Positions 25,264 through 34,172 of a stretch of DNA of 64,000 bases are shown one piece after another. Each line of letters opens with the position of its first letter. The stretch's first letter is position 1. Both the position numbers and the translations under genes were made by a program. This DNA is from an uncultured Rhodospirillaceae bacterium. Its GTDB lineage: Bacteria; Pseudomonadota; Alphaproteobacteria; Reyranellales; Reyranellaceae. The notes beneath the pieces were generated by a model. It worked only from the letters and a program-made list of their open reading frames with translations. It was not told the origin of the DNA and did not search any database. The DNA is taken from positions 186,001 to 250,000 of the forward strand of contig CAMFGZ010000004.1 of NCBI GenBank assembly GCA_945952105.1. Direction: 5' to 3'.

Positions 25264-26201
25264 GCGCTGCAGGCGGCTCCGCCCAGCACGCAGAACTTGG
25301 CGCAATGCGGATGGTTGAGGCGCACGGCGCCGATGCTCTCCGCCAGGGTCTCGCCCAACTCGAACTGCGGATCGTAGGGCAGCAGCGTGCAGGCCACGAC
25401 CGCGGGACGCTCCGCGCCCTTGCGCTTCACCACCATGCGCGCCGATGCACACATCACGCTGTCCGGCGACTTCTTCAGGATGCCCCAGCAGGCCGTCGTG
25501 ATCTCGGGCACGTCGACGGTCGGATCCATCTCCGGGAACAGGACCAGGGTCGCCGGATCGCGCGCATCGATGGGAACGCCCAGGCGCGCGAACAGCCGCG
25601 CATAGCCGGCGCGGACCTCGTCGTCGGTCTCGTTCGAGAAATGGCGACCGGCGACATGCACGTCGAAGCCCGCTTCCGCGAGCCAGACCAGGCCGTCGAT
25701 GGTCGGCTTCCAGCTCCTCGCGCCGCGTTCTTCTTCGTGCAGCCCTCTGTCGTAATGATCTACCGAGACGCGGATCGCGAGATTGTCGCTTCCGTGCCGC
25801 GCCAGAAGGTCGAGCAGCGCCCCCTTCATCTTGTGCATCGGCTTCATGGCATTGGTCAGGACAATGGCCCTAAGGCCGCGCGCCAGCACGTCGTCGAGCA
25901 TTGCCGGCAGGTCCGGATTCATGAAGGGCTCGCCCCCCGTGAAGCCGATCAGCTTCGTGCCGTGGCGGCCGCGCGCGATCTCGTCGAGATAGTCGGCCAC
26001 CTCGGCCGCCGTCAGGTAGGCGAGCCGGTCGTTGCGCGGCGAGGATTCTATGTAGCAGTTCCGGCAGGTGAGGTTGCACAGCGTGCCGGTGTTGAACCAC
26101 AGCGTCTCCAGGGTTTTCAGCTCCACATGGGCCCGCGTCTCGCCCTTGGCGGTTATCCAGGCGTCCTTGAATTTTGCGGGATCGAGCAGGACCGGCAGCA
26201 T
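25260..26201 (-). CDS. Radical SAM enzyme with C-terminal cysteine-rich tail
   Basis: A 313-residue radical SAM protein. The 4Fe-4S motif CNLTCRNC uses C42, C46 and C49, followed by the SAM-binding GFTGGEPFMNP. After the barrel (to about 235) further cysteines occur at TACWGIL, MCASARM, VACTLL and the tail CAKFCVLGGAACSA, which could hold a second cluster. It is not the ArsS type with the usual Cys-rich DUF3641 region as far as I can see. Function is unknown; coupling with the two transferase genes suggests a modified sugar- or metalloid-containing product. The ATG at 26201 faces the divergent rutE-like gene. Confidence 0.88.
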   Translation of the reverse strand: MLPVLLDPAKFKDAWITAKGETRAHVELKTLETLWFNTGTLCNLTCRNCYIESSPRNDRLAYLTAAEVADYLDEIARGRHGTKLIGFTGGEPFMNPDLPAMLDDVLARGLRAIVLTNAMKPMHKMKGALLDLLARHGSDNLAIRVSVDHYDRGLHEEERGARSWKPTIDGLVWLAEAGFDVHVAGRHFSNETDDEVRAGYARLFARLGVPIDARDPATLVLFPEMDPTVDVPEITTACWGILKKSPDSVMCASARMVVKRKGAERPAVVACTLLPYDPQFELGETLAESIGAVRLNHPHCAKFCVLGGAACSA

Positions 26202-26349
26202 CGGTTGAAACCTGTGCGGAGTTGATGGCCGACCCTAGCACAGTTCGTGCAGTGGAATGGCGGGTTCCGGGGCGGTAACTCGATCACATGTGCGCGTCTC
26301 GACCGTGTGGCGAAGCTTCGCTACGGTCAATCAACACAAGGGGATTTCA

Positions 26350-26931
26350 ATGCTCGACGACAAGGCGCTTGCCACCATCTTCCGCGAGGCCCGCACGCAC
26401 AACGGCTGGCTGGACAAGCCGGTGACCGACCAGCAGCTCCACGAAATCTACGACCTCATGAAGTGGGGCCCGACCTCGGCCAACTGCCAGCCCGCGCGAA
26501 TCGTCTTCGTGCGCACCAAGGAGGGCAAGGAGAAGCTCAAGCCGGCGCTGAGCGCGGGCAATACCGAGAAGACGATGACCGCGCCGGTGACGGCGATCCT
26601 CGCCTACGACCCGGAATTCTTCGAGCACCTGCCGCGGATGTTTCCGCACGACCAGACGGCGATCCACTGGTTCAAGGGCAAGCCTTCGGCCGAACCCACG
26701 GCGTTCCGCAACGGCACGCTGCAGGGCGCCTACCTGATCATCGCGGCGCGGGCGCTCGGCCTCGACTGCGGCGCCATGAGCGGTTTCGACAACGCCAAGG
26801 TCGACGCGGCGTTCTTCCCCGACGGGAAGTTCAAGACCAACTTCCTGTGCAACATCGGTTACGGCGACCATTCGAAAGTCTTCGCACGCAGCCCGCGCTT
26901 CGCGTTCGACGAGGTCTGCAAGATCGTCTGA
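26350..26931 (+). CDS. rutE: RutE-like nitroreductase family protein (probable malonic semialdehyde reductase)
   Basis: A 193-residue FMN-dependent nitroreductase-fold enzyme. It follows E. coli RutE closely in layout: [57 protein letters not shown] and [20 protein letters not shown]. RutE reduces malonic semialdehyde to 3-hydroxypropionate in pyrimidine breakdown. None of the other rut genes is in the window, so here it may act as a general 3-oxopropionate or nitro-group reductase. The ATG at 26350 has AAGGGG upstream and fits the family N-terminus. Confidence 0.85.
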   Translation: MLDDKALATIFREARTHNGWLDKPVTDQQLHEIYDLMKWGPTSANCQPARIVFVRTKEGKEKLKPALSAGNTEKTMTAPVTAILAYDPEFFEHLPRMFPHDQTAIHWFKGKPSAEPTAFRNGTLQGAYLIIAARALGLDCGAMSGFDNAKVDAAFFPDGKFKTNFLCNIGYGDHSKVFARSPRFAFDEVCKIV

Positions 26932-26947
26932 GCGCGTAGCGCTCAGA
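26927..26947. terminator. Shared hairpin spanning the stop codons of two convergent genes
   Basis: TCTGAGCGC (26927-26935), loop GTA, GCGCTCAGA (26939-26947) is a perfect 9-bp stem. The rutE-like stop (26929-26931) lies in one arm and the lysE-type stop (26943-26945) in the other. No T-run follows on either strand, so it may pause or stabilise transcript ends rather than terminate strongly. Confidence 0.35.
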
Positions 26948-27638
26948 GCCCGAAGAAAGCGCCGATCTTCTTCCAGGGCAGCGGCAGCAGCGAGATCAGG
27001 GCGGCCAGCCCGAAGCCCAGGATGACGGCACCCGAGCCGCGGTTCAGCCAGAGCAGGCCGGCGCCGGTGAAGCGGGCGCGCAGCGACACCGACGCGGTGC
27101 AGATGATCGTCCACCAGGCGAGCGCACCGCAGAACACGGATGCGACCAGCAGGGTGGCATCGGGCAGGCTCGAGCCGACCCCGGCCAGGTTGCGGCCGGC
27201 GAAAGCCGCGCCGAAGGCCATCACGGTGAGCGGATTGAACACCGTGATGAAGAAGCTCGAACTGGCATAGTGGAAGTGCGTCGAGAACGTATGCTCCTGG
27301 TCGTCGGCGACGGGATCGCCGACGTTGCGCGGACGATGGCGCATCGTCGTCCAGCCCATGATCACCAGCACGAGACCGCCGATACCCAGCAGCCAGGCCT
27401 CGCGCTCGATCACGAAGCGCTGCACGAAAGAAAGGCCGAAGGCGGCGACCGCGCCGAACACCGCATCGCCCAGCGCCGCCCCGATGCCGGTCATGTAGCC
27501 CGCCATGGCGCCGACGGTGATCGAGCGGCGGATGCAGAGCGCGGCGGCCGGTCCCACCGGCACCGCGATGAGGAAGCCGATTGCCGCGCCCTCGATGGCG
27601 AGCGCGATGGGATTGAAGACGAAGCCGGGCACGGTCAT
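26943..27638 (-). CDS. LysE/RhtB family amino acid exporter
   Basis: A 231-residue inner-membrane protein with six hydrophobic segments. The N-terminal part GFLIAVPVGPAAALCIRRSI is the LysE-family signature. Such transporters export amino acids or their analogues. A long loop (residues about 90-115, RHRPRNVGDPVADDQEHTFS) precedes the second half. It lies 21 bp downstream of pdxY and is probably in the same transcript. The cargo is unknown. Confidence 0.9.
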   Translation of the reverse strand: MTVPGFVFNPIALAIEGAAIGFLIAVPVGPAAALCIRRSITVGAMAGYMTGIGAALGDAVFGAVAAFGLSFVQRFVIEREAWLLGIGGLVLVIMGWTTMRHRPRNVGDPVADDQEHTFSTHFHYASSSFFITVFNPLTVMAFGAAFAGRNLAGVGSSLPDATLLVASVFCGALAWWTIICTASVSLRARFTGAGLLWLNRGSGAVILGFGLAALISLLPLPWKKIGAFFGL

Positions 27639-27659
27639 GAGGGCGCGCTCATCGCGGGC

Positions 27660-28511
27660 CTATAACTTCTCGGCGCCGAACAGGCGCGGCGGCGCGACCA
27701 GCCGGTCCTGCGCCGCCACGAGTTGCAGCTCGCGCTCGCCCATCGCCTGAGTGGTTTCGAGCACCGCGAAGATCGACGAAGCGGCCTTGCCCAGCGCCTC
27801 GGGGATCGCGTCGCCCGAGATCCAGTGCGCGGTGAAGAGGGCCGCCACCGCGTCGCCGGTGCCGTTCGGTGCGACGGGGAAGCCGATCATCGGTGTCGCG
27901 ATGCGCCAGGCCGCCTCCTGGGTCACGGCGACCATCTCGATCGTATCGGCGGCCGCATCGGCGCGGCGCAGGCTGGTGATGAGGGCAAGCCGCGGTCCGC
28001 GGAGCAGCAGGCGGGCCGCGGCCAGCGCCTCGTCCATGGTCGACACGGTGCGGCCGGTCAGGAGTTCCAGTTCGAAGTGATTGGGCGTGACGAGGTCGGC
28101 CGCCGGGATGGCGCGCTCGCGAAAGAAGGCCTCGATACCGGTCTTCACGTAGACGCCGGTGTCGATGTCGCCTAGCACCGGGTCGCAGCACCAGACGGCG
28201 CGCGGGTTGGCGGATCGCACGCGGCCTGCGGTATCCAGGACGATGTCGGCCAGCGCCGCGTCGCCGACATAGCCGGTCAGCAAACCATCGCAGCGCGAAA
28301 GCTGGCCGAGCGCCTCGATGCCCTGGACGATCTCGCCCACCTGTTCGGCCGACGCCGCGCGACCGCGCCAGGCGCCGTAGCCCGTGTGGTTCGAGAATTC
28401 GACCGTGTTCACCGCCCAGACCTCGTGGCCCAATCGTTGCAGGGGGAAGGTCGCTGCACGATTGCCGACGTAGCCGTAGGCGACATGGCTCTGGAGGGAC
28501 AGGAAGCGCAT
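27660..28511 (-). CDS. pdxY: Pyridoxal kinase PdxY
   Basis: A 283-residue ribokinase-fold enzyme that phosphorylates pyridoxal in vitamin B6 salvage; E. coli PdxY has nearly the same length. Motifs: the opening FLSLQSHVAYGYVGNRAATF, the substrate-side CDPVLGD and the ATP-site NGTGDAVAALF with its catalytic aspartate. The ATG at 28511 (MRFLSLQSH) is taken from the family; the frame is open upstream but unrelated. It is divergent from the malyl-CoA lyase gene, 68 bp away. Confidence 0.93.
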   Translation of the reverse strand: MRFLSLQSHVAYGYVGNRAATFPLQRLGHEVWAVNTVEFSNHTGYGAWRGRAASAEQVGEIVQGIEALGQLSRCDGLLTGYVGDAALADIVLDTAGRVRSANPRAVWCCDPVLGDIDTGVYVKTGIEAFFRERAIPAADLVTPNHFELELLTGRTVSTMDEALAAARLLLRGPRLALITSLRRADAAADTIEMVAVTQEAAWRIATPMIGFPVAPNGTGDAVAALFTAHWISGDAIPEALGKAASSIFAVLETTQAMGERELQLVAAQDRLVAPPRLFGAEKL

Positions 28512-28579
28512 GGCCGGCGCCACCTTGCCACAAGGGAGACCGTCATTATAGTCCGCCGCGTTTCTCGGGGAGGCTTGAG

Positions 28580-29461
28580 ATGTCGACGTCCGTTCGTCCA
28601 CGGCGCAGCGTTCTTTACATGCCGGGTGCCAACACGCGCGCGCTCGAAAAGGCGCGGACCCTGCCGGCCGACGCGCTGATCTTCGATCTAGAGGACGCGG
28701 TCGCGCCCGACGCCAAGGAAGCCGCGCGCGCCAACGTCGTCGCCGCGGCGCAGAGCAAGGCCTATGGCAAGCGCGAGATCGCGATCCGCTGCAACGGCCT
28801 CGGAACGCCTTGGGGCAAGGCCGATATCACAGCCATCGCGAAGTCGGGCGCCGATGCCGTGGTGGTGCCGAAGGTCGAGAGCGCGGCCGAGGTGGCGAGC
28901 GTGGTCGGCCTGCTCGATGCCGCCGGCGCGCCCGCGTCGATGGCGGTCTGGGCCATGATGGAGACGCCCAAGGGTATCCTGCGCGCCGAGGAGGTGGCGG
29001 GTTCGCACCCGCGGCTCACTCTGTTCATCATGGGCACCAACGATCTCGTGAAGGACATGCGCGCGCGCCACACGCCGATGCGCTTGCCGATGGTGACGGC
29101 GCTGGGCCTCGGCATGCTCGCCGCCCGCGCGCACGGCCTCACCATCCTCGACGGCGTCTACAACGACATCAAGGACGAGGAAGGCTTCCGCGCCGTCTGC
29201 CAGCAGGGTCTGGAGATGGGTTTCGACGGCAAGACGCTGATCCATCCCAGCCAGGTCGAGCCCTGCAACGAGGTGTTCGCGCCCTCGACCGCCGAACTCG
29301 AAATGGCCGGCAAGATCGTGAGCGCCTTCAAGTCCGCCCAGGCCGAGGGCAAGGGGGTCGTCACGGTCGATGGACGCATGATCGAGAACCTTCACGTCGA
29401 GCAGGCTGAGCGCGCCCTGGCGCTGGCCTCCGCGATCAAGGAGCTGCAGGCCGCCACATGA
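28580..29461 (+). CDS. mcl: HpcH/HpaI (CitE-like) lyase, probable malyl-CoA/beta-methylmalyl-CoA lyase
   Basis: A 293-residue Mg2+-dependent CoA-ester lyase with a TIM-barrel fold. The opening RRSVLYMPGANTRALEKART and DALIFDLEDAV are the CitE/Mcl signatures, and PKVESAAEV, MMETPKGILRAEEVAG and FDGKTLIHPSQV complete the active site. In the ethylmalonyl-CoA pathway Mcl1 cleaves beta-methylmalyl-CoA to glyoxylate and propionyl-CoA and can also condense or cleave malyl-CoA. The next gene is a mesaconyl-CoA hydratase, overlapping by four bases, which strongly supports this role over citrate lyase. Confidence 0.88.
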   Translation: MSTSVRPRRSVLYMPGANTRALEKARTLPADALIFDLEDAVAPDAKEAARANVVAAAQSKAYGKREIAIRCNGLGTPWGKADITAIAKSGADAVVVPKVESAAEVASVVGLLDAAGAPASMAVWAMMETPKGILRAEEVAGSHPRLTLFIMGTNDLVKDMRARHTPMRLPMVTALGLGMLAARAHGLTILDGVYNDIKDEEGFRAVCQQGLEMGFDGKTLIHPSQVEPCNEVFAPSTAELEMAGKIVSAFKSAQAEGKGVVTVDGRMIENLHVEQAERALALASAIKELQAAT

Positions 29462-30531
29462 GCCCCACGAACATGAGCAAGACCGGCAACGGCAACTTCT
29501 TCGAGGATTTCCGCGTCGGGCAGGAATTCCGCCATGCCACGCCGCGCACGCTGACCGAGGCCGATGCCGCGCTCAACATCGCGCTCTACGGCTCGCGCTT
29601 CGCCATCAACTCGTCGGACGTGTTCGCTCAGGCGATCGGCCTGCCGCGCGCACCGCTCGACGACCTGCTGGTCTTCCATGTCGTCATCGGCAAGACGGTG
29701 CCCGACATCTCGCTGAATGCCGTCGCCAATCTCGGCTACGCGGAGTTCCGCTGGGGCGTGCCGGTCTATCCGGGCGACACGCTGTCGGCGCGCTCGACCG
29801 TGCTGGGCCTGCGCGAGAATTCAAACAAGACGAGCGGCGTCGTCTGGGTGCGCTCGACCGGCGTCAATCAACGCGGCGAGATGGTGCTCGACTATGTGCG
29901 CTGGGTGATGGTCCACAAGCGCGATCCCGACGCAGCGGTGCAGCCCACGGCCGTGCCGAAGACGGCGCCATCGGTGAAGCCGGAGGATCTCGTCGTGCCG
30001 GCCGGTCTTTCGGTCGCCGGATACGACGACGGCGCGGCCGGCTCCCCGCATCGCTGGGAGGATTACGCGCCGGGCGAGCGGATCGACCATGTGAGCGGCA
30101 TCACGGTCGAGGACTCCGACCACATGTTCTCGACGCGGCTCTACCAGAACACCGCGCGCGTCCATTTCGACGCCTTCGCCGGCAAGAGCACGCGCTTCGG
30201 CCGGCGCCTGGCCTATGGCGGCCATGTCATCTCGCTGATGCGGGCGCTGTCGTTCAACGGGCTGGAGAACGGCTTCCGGGTCGCCGCCTTCAACGCCGGC
30301 AGCCATGTCGGCCCGACCTTCGGCGGCGACACGATCTACGCCTGGTCCGAGGTGCTGGAGACCGCGCCGCTGCCGGGCCGCCAGGACATCGGAGCATTGC
30401 GAATGAGAAGCATTGCGACGAAGGACTGCCCGTGCAGGGAGTGGCCGGGCAAGGGTGCGGACGGCAAGTATCACCCCGCGGTGGTGCTCGATCTCGACTA
30501 CTGGCTGCTCATGCCGAGGCGTGCCGTCTAG
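29458..30531 (+). CDS. mch: Mesaconyl-CoA hydratase (double MaoC/hot-dog domain)
   Basis: A 357-residue enzyme of the two-domain MaoC family. The first hot-dog domain includes FFEDFRVGQEFRHATPRTLT and the second RWEDYAPGERIDHVSGITVE, with HVDAFAGKSTRFGRRLAYGG as the catalytic-side segment (here read HFDAFAGKS). Length and both domain openings match Rhodobacter mesaconyl-CoA hydratase (about 343 residues), which adds water to mesaconyl-CoA to give beta-methylmalyl-CoA. The start codon overlaps the stop of the lyase gene, so the two steps are translationally coupled. Another ATG at 29473 is possible. Confidence 0.88.
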   Translation: MSPTNMSKTGNGNFFEDFRVGQEFRHATPRTLTEADAALNIALYGSRFAINSSDVFAQAIGLPRAPLDDLLVFHVVIGKTVPDISLNAVANLGYAEFRWGVPVYPGDTLSARSTVLGLRENSNKTSGVVWVRSTGVNQRGEMVLDYVRWVMVHKRDPDAAVQPTAVPKTAPSVKPEDLVVPAGLSVAGYDDGAAGSPHRWEDYAPGERIDHVSGITVEDSDHMFSTRLYQNTARVHFDAFAGKSTRFGRRLAYGGHVISLMRALSFNGLENGFRVAAFNAGSHVGPTFGGDTIYAWSEVLETAPLPGRQDIGALRMRSIATKDCPCREWPGKGADGKYHPAVVLDLDYWLLMPRRAV

Positions 30532-30542
30532 AAATGCCGCTC

Positions 30543-30579
30543 GGTAGGCGGATTTTCGCTTGCAAATCCGGGGCTTACC
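30543..30579. repeat. Extended imperfect hairpin between mch and sdhC
   Basis: CGGATTT and AAATCCG form a perfect 7-bp stem around the loop TCGCTTGC, and the flanks GGTAGG and GGCTTACC extend it imperfectly. No T-run follows. It may mark the end of the mch transcript or protect the sdh leader. Confidence 0.4.
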
Positions 30580-30601
30580 GCACGCGCAACGCCGACATTC
30601 G

Positions 30602-30629
30602 TTGACTTGATGCGGCTGCGCGCTAAAAA
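30602..30629 (+). promoter_or_regulatory. Candidate sigma-70-type promoter for sdhCDAB
   Basis: TTGACT (30602-30607) and TAAAAA (30624-30629) are spaced by 16 bp and lie about 40 bp before the sdhC start. The -35 box is close to consensus, the -10 box less so. Confidence 0.45.
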
Positions 30630-30667
30630 CAGCGCCAGCCGATATCGGCAATAGAGGTCATCACGCG

Positions 30668-31066
30668 ATGAGCGCTGCCAATCGGCCGACCAGTCGGCCG
30701 CTTTCTCCCCATCTGCAAGTCTATCGACTGCCGTTCCTGGCGAATCTTTCGATCCTGCATCGCGCGACGGGCATCGCCCTGTCGGTGGGTGCGCTCTACC
30801 TCGCGACCTGGGTCGTGTTCGCGGCGGGCAGCTTCGATACCTACGCGAAGTTCCAGAGCTTCAACGGCTCGATCGTCGGTCGCCTCGTGCTGGGCGGCTG
30901 GTTGTTCAGCCTTTTCTTCCACCTGTTCAACGGTATCCGTCATCTCTTCTGGGATTTCGGCTATGGCTTCGAACTGAAGGATGCCGATCGCAGCGGCTGG
31001 ATCGTCGTGGCGGTCACCGCCGTGGCGACGGCGGCCGCCTGGATCGTCGGCCTGCGGCTGATCTGA
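30668..31066 (+). CDS. sdhC: Succinate dehydrogenase cytochrome b556 subunit
   Basis: A 132-residue membrane anchor of complex II. The conserved opening RPLSPHLQVYRLPFLANLSI and LHRATGIALSVG give the quinone-site serine/arginine region, and the haem-ligand histidine is in HLFNGIRHLFWD. Three hydrophobic helices are visible. With SdhD it anchors the flavoprotein and iron-sulfur subunits and binds haem b and ubiquinone. sdhD follows after 10 bp with GAGGAG before its start. Confidence 0.95.
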   Translation: MSAANRPTSRPLSPHLQVYRLPFLANLSILHRATGIALSVGALYLATWVVFAAGSFDTYAKFQSFNGSIVGRLVLGGWLFSLFFHLFNGIRHLFWDFGYGFELKDADRSGWIVVAVTAVATAAAWIVGLRLI

Positions 31067-31076
31067 GGAGCCCCCC

Positions 31077-31463
31077 ATGAACAGCGATCTCAGAAGTCAC
31101 CTCGGCCGCGCGCGCGGTCTCGGCTCGGCCAAGAGCGGCGTGCATCACTTTTGGGTGCAGCGCCTCACCGCCGTCGCGCTGGTTCCGCTCGCCGCCTGGT
31201 TCGCCGTCTCGCTGGTGATGCTGAGCGGCGCCGACTACGCGATGGTCCGGGCCTGGATCGGCTCGCCGTTCGTGATGGTGCTGCTGACCCTCACCATCGT
31301 CATCGGCCTGCATCATGCGCAACTCGGCCTCCAGGTCGTGATCGAGGATTACGTCCACAACGACGGCGCCAAGCTGGCGATGATCGTGGCGGTCAAGTTC
31401 ATCGCGGTGTTCTTCGGGCTGGCTGCGACTGTGGCCATCCTGCGTATCGGATTCGGAGGCTAA
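31077..31463 (+). CDS. sdhD: Succinate dehydrogenase hydrophobic membrane anchor subunit
   Basis: A 128-residue three-helix protein. The motif GVHHFWVQRLTAVALVPLAA opens the first helix; LHHAQLGLQVVIEDYVHNDG holds the haem-b histidine and the quinone-site tyrosine/aspartate region. Second gene of the sdhCDAB operon; only 3 bp separate it from sdhA. Confidence 0.95.
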   Translation: MNSDLRSHLGRARGLGSAKSGVHHFWVQRLTAVALVPLAAWFAVSLVMLSGADYAMVRAWIGSPFVMVLLTLTIVIGLHHAQLGLQVVIEDYVHNDGAKLAMIVAVKFIAVFFGLAATVAILRIGFGG

Positions 31464-31466
31464 GTC

Positions 31467-33305
31467 ATGGCCGAGGCGAGCAACAGCACCCCGCCCGTCG
31501 CTGGGGTCATCAACATCGGCAGCACCGCGTACAAGGTGATCGACCACGAATACGACGTGGTCATCGTCGGCGCCGGCGGCGCCGGACTTCGCGCGACCTT
31601 CGGCATGGCCAACAAGGGCTTCAAGACCGCCTGCATCACCAAGGTGTTCCCGACCCGCAGCCACACCGTGGCGGCGCAGGGCGGCATCTCTGCGGCGCTG
31701 GGCAACATGGGCCCGGACGACTGGCGCTGGCACATGTACGACACGGTCAAGGGCTCCGACTGGCTCGGCGACCAGGACGCGATCGAATACATGTGCCGCG
31801 ACGGCATCGGCGCGATCATCGAACTCGAGCATTACGGCGTGCCGTTCAGCCGCACGCCCGAGGGCAAGATCTACCAGCGCCCGTTCGGCGGCATGACGAC
31901 GGAATACGGCAAGGGCATCGCCCAGCGCACCTGCGCGGCGGCCGACCGTACCGGCCACGCCATCCTGCACACGCTCTACCAGCAGTCGCTCAGGAACCAC
32001 GCCGAGTTCTTCATCGAGTATTTCGCCCTCGACCTGATCATGGACGAAGGCGTCTGCCGCGGTGTCATGGCCTGGAACCTCGACGACGGCACGATCCATC
32101 GCTTCCGCGCCCACAAGGTGGTGCTGGCGACCGGCGGCTACGGCCGCGTCTACCAGACGGCGACCTCGGCCCACACCTGCACCGGTGACGGCGGCGCCAT
32201 GGCGCTGCGCGCCGGCCTGCCGCTGCAGGACCTCGAGTTCGTGCAGTTCCATCCGACCGGCGTCTACGGCGCGGGCTGCCTCATCACCGAGGGCGTGCGC
32301 GGCGAGGGCGGCTACGTCACCAACGCCAGCGGCGAGCGCTTCATGGAGCGCTACGCCCCGTCGGCCAAGGACCTCGCCTCGCGCGACGTCGTCAGCCGCT
32401 CGATGACCGTCGAGATCCGCGAAGGCCGTGGCTGCGGTCCGAACAAGGACTATATCGAGCTCCACGTCGAGCATCTCGACCCGAAGATCATCCATGAGCG
32501 CCTGCCGGGCATCGCCGAGACGGCGCGCATCTTCGCCGGCGTCGACGTGACCCGCCAGCCGATCCCCATTCTGCCGACCTGCCACTACAACATGGGCGGC
32601 ATCCCGGCGAACTATCACTGCGAAGTCATGACGGTGAAGGACGGCAATCCCAACACCGTCGTTCCCGGCCTGATGGCGCTGGGCGAGGCCGCGTCGATCG
32701 GCGTGCATGGCGCCAACCGCCTGGGCTCGAACTCGTTGCTCGAACTGGTCGTGTTCGGCCGCTCCGCCGCCAATCGCGTCGCCGAGCAGATGACGCCGGG
32801 CCAGCCGCACAAGGACATGAAGAATGCCGGCGAGGAGGCGATCGCCCGCCTCGACAAGGCCCGTCACGCCAACGGCGGCACGCCGACCGCGCAGCTGCGC
32901 GCCATGATGCAGAAGACCATGCAGAACGACTGCGCGGTGTTCCGCACGACCAAGACCCTCGAGGAGGGCTGCGAGAACATGGACAAGGTGTTCGCCGGCA
33001 AGGGCGACATCAAGGTCAAGGACCGCTCGATGATCTGGAACTCCGATCTCATGGAGACGCTGGAGTTCGAGAACCTGATCCTCCAGGCCCAGGGCACGAT
33101 CCGCTCGGCCGCGAACCGCAAGGAAAGCCGCGGCGCGCACGCGCAGGAGGACTTCCCGGATCGCAACGACAAGGACTGGCTGAAGCACACGGTGGTCTGG
33201 GTCGACGAGAAGACGGGCAAGACCCGCATCGACTACCGCCCCGTCAACCTGCAGCCGATGAGCAACGACGTCCAGTCGTTCCCGCCAAAAGCCCGCGTGT
33301 ACTAA
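31467..33305 (+). CDS. sdhA: Succinate dehydrogenase flavoprotein subunit
   Basis: A 612-residue FAD subunit that oxidises succinate to fumarate. The dinucleotide fold [19 protein letters not shown] is near residue 30, and the histidine that links FAD covalently is in the segment [17 protein letters not shown]. The active-site region [20 protein letters not shown] and the capping [20 protein letters not shown] are intact. The length is standard for alphaproteobacteria. It is followed after 32 bp by sdhB. Electrons pass to the clusters of SdhB and then to quinone. Confidence 0.97.
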   Translation: MAEASNSTPPVAGVINIGSTAYKVIDHEYDVVIVGAGGAGLRATFGMANKGFKTACITKVFPTRSHTVAAQGGISAALGNMGPDDWRWHMYDTVKGSDWLGDQDAIEYMCRDGIGAIIELEHYGVPFSRTPEGKIYQRPFGGMTTEYGKGIAQRTCAAADRTGHAILHTLYQQSLRNHAEFFIEYFALDLIMDEGVCRGVMAWNLDDGTIHRFRAHKVVLATGGYGRVYQTATSAHTCTGDGGAMALRAGLPLQDLEFVQFHPTGVYGAGCLITEGVRGEGGYVTNASGERFMERYAPSAKDLASRDVVSRSMTVEIREGRGCGPNKDYIELHVEHLDPKIIHERLPGIAETARIFAGVDVTRQPIPILPTCHYNMGGIPANYHCEVMTVKDGNPNTVVPGLMALGEAASIGVHGANRLGSNSLLELVVFGRSAANRVAEQMTPGQPHKDMKNAGEEAIARLDKARHANGGTPTAQLRAMMQKTMQNDCAVFRTTKTLEEGCENMDKVFAGKGDIKVKDRSMIWNSDLMETLEFENLILQAQGTIRSAANRKESRGAHAQEDFPDRNDKDWLKHTVVWVDEKTGKTRIDYRPVNLQPMSNDVQSFPPKARVY

Positions 33306-33337
33306 CCACCCGCGTGTACTGAGTTCGAGAGGACGAC

Positions 33338-34117
33338 ATGGCCGAGTTCACTCTTCCCGCCAATTCCAAGGTCGGAGTCGGCGAGACATACAAGGCGCCC
33401 GCGGGCGCCAAGAACATCAAGACGTTCAAGGTCTACCGCTGGACGCCGGAAGACGGGAAGAACCCGTCGGTCGACACCTACGAAGTCGACATGGACACCT
33501 GCGGCCCGATGGTTCTCGACGCGCTGATCAAGATCAAGAACGAGATCGACAGCTCGCTGACCTTCCGCCGCTCCTGCCGCGAGGGCGTGTGCGGCTCCTG
33601 CGCGATGAACATCGACGGCACCAACACGCTGGCCTGCACCAAGTTCATCGACGAGGTGAAGGGCGACATCAAGATCTACCCGCTGCCGCACATGCCGGTG
33701 GTGCGCGACCTGGTGCCGGACCTCAACGTGCCCTACGCGCAGCTCACCTCGATCGAGCCGTGGCTGAAGTCGTCCACCCAGCCGCCGACGCGCGAGCGCC
33801 TGCAGTCGCCGGAAGAGCGCGCCAAGCTCGACGGCCTGTGGGAGTGCATCCTGTGCTTCTGCTGCTCGACCTCGTGCCCCAGCTACTGGTGGAACGGCGA
33901 GCGCTATCTCGGCCCGGCCATCCTGCTGCAGGCCTATCGCTGGCTGGCCGACAGCCGCGACGAAGCCAAGGGCGAGCGCCTCGACAATCTCGAGGATCCG
34001 TTCCGGCTCTATCGCTGCCATACGATCATGAACTGCACCAAGACCTGCCCGAAGCACCTGAATCCGGCCAAGGCGATCGCCGAGATCAAGAAGCTGATGG
34101 TCGAGCGTACCATCTAA
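33338..34117 (+). CDS. sdhB: Succinate dehydrogenase iron-sulfur subunit
   Basis: A 259-residue subunit with three cluster-binding regions: the plant-ferredoxin type [18 protein letters not shown] with a later cysteine at LAC (2Fe-2S), [12 protein letters not shown] (4Fe-4S) and [17 protein letters not shown] (3Fe-4S). It transfers electrons from FAD to ubiquinone. Last gene of the operon. Confidence 0.97.
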   Translation: MAEFTLPANSKVGVGETYKAPAGAKNIKTFKVYRWTPEDGKNPSVDTYEVDMDTCGPMVLDALIKIKNEIDSSLTFRRSCREGVCGSCAMNIDGTNTLACTKFIDEVKGDIKIYPLPHMPVVRDLVPDLNVPYAQLTSIEPWLKSSTQPPTRERLQSPEERAKLDGLWECILCFCCSTSCPSYWWNGERYLGPAILLQAYRWLADSRDEAKGERLDNLEDPFRLYRCHTIMNCTKTCPKHLNPAKAIAEIKKLMVERTI

Positions 34118-34135
34118 ACGGCTCGTCTTTTGCTA

Positions 34136-34172
34136 TGCTGAAGCCACCGGGAGACTAAAGGGGGCTTCAGCA
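34136..34172 (+). promoter_or_regulatory. Hairpin ending exactly at the start codon of the amino-acid-binding protein gene
   Basis: TGCTGAAGCC (34136-34145) and GGCTTCAGCA (34163-34172) are perfect 10-bp complements; the ATG begins at 34173. The 17-base loop holds AAAGGG, the likely ribosome-binding site. The structure could block or present the translation start. Whether it is regulatory is an inference. Confidence 0.5.

Noticed and set aside
23990..26201. Calling the triad an arsenosugar pathway
   Set aside because: The radical SAM enzyme does not show the ArsS-type arrangement and no arsenic genes are in the window.
31014..33188. Long minus-strand open frame opposite sdhD and sdhA
   Set aside because: Antisense shadow of conserved codons in sdhA; composition is His/Arg/Ala-rich with no recognisable domain.
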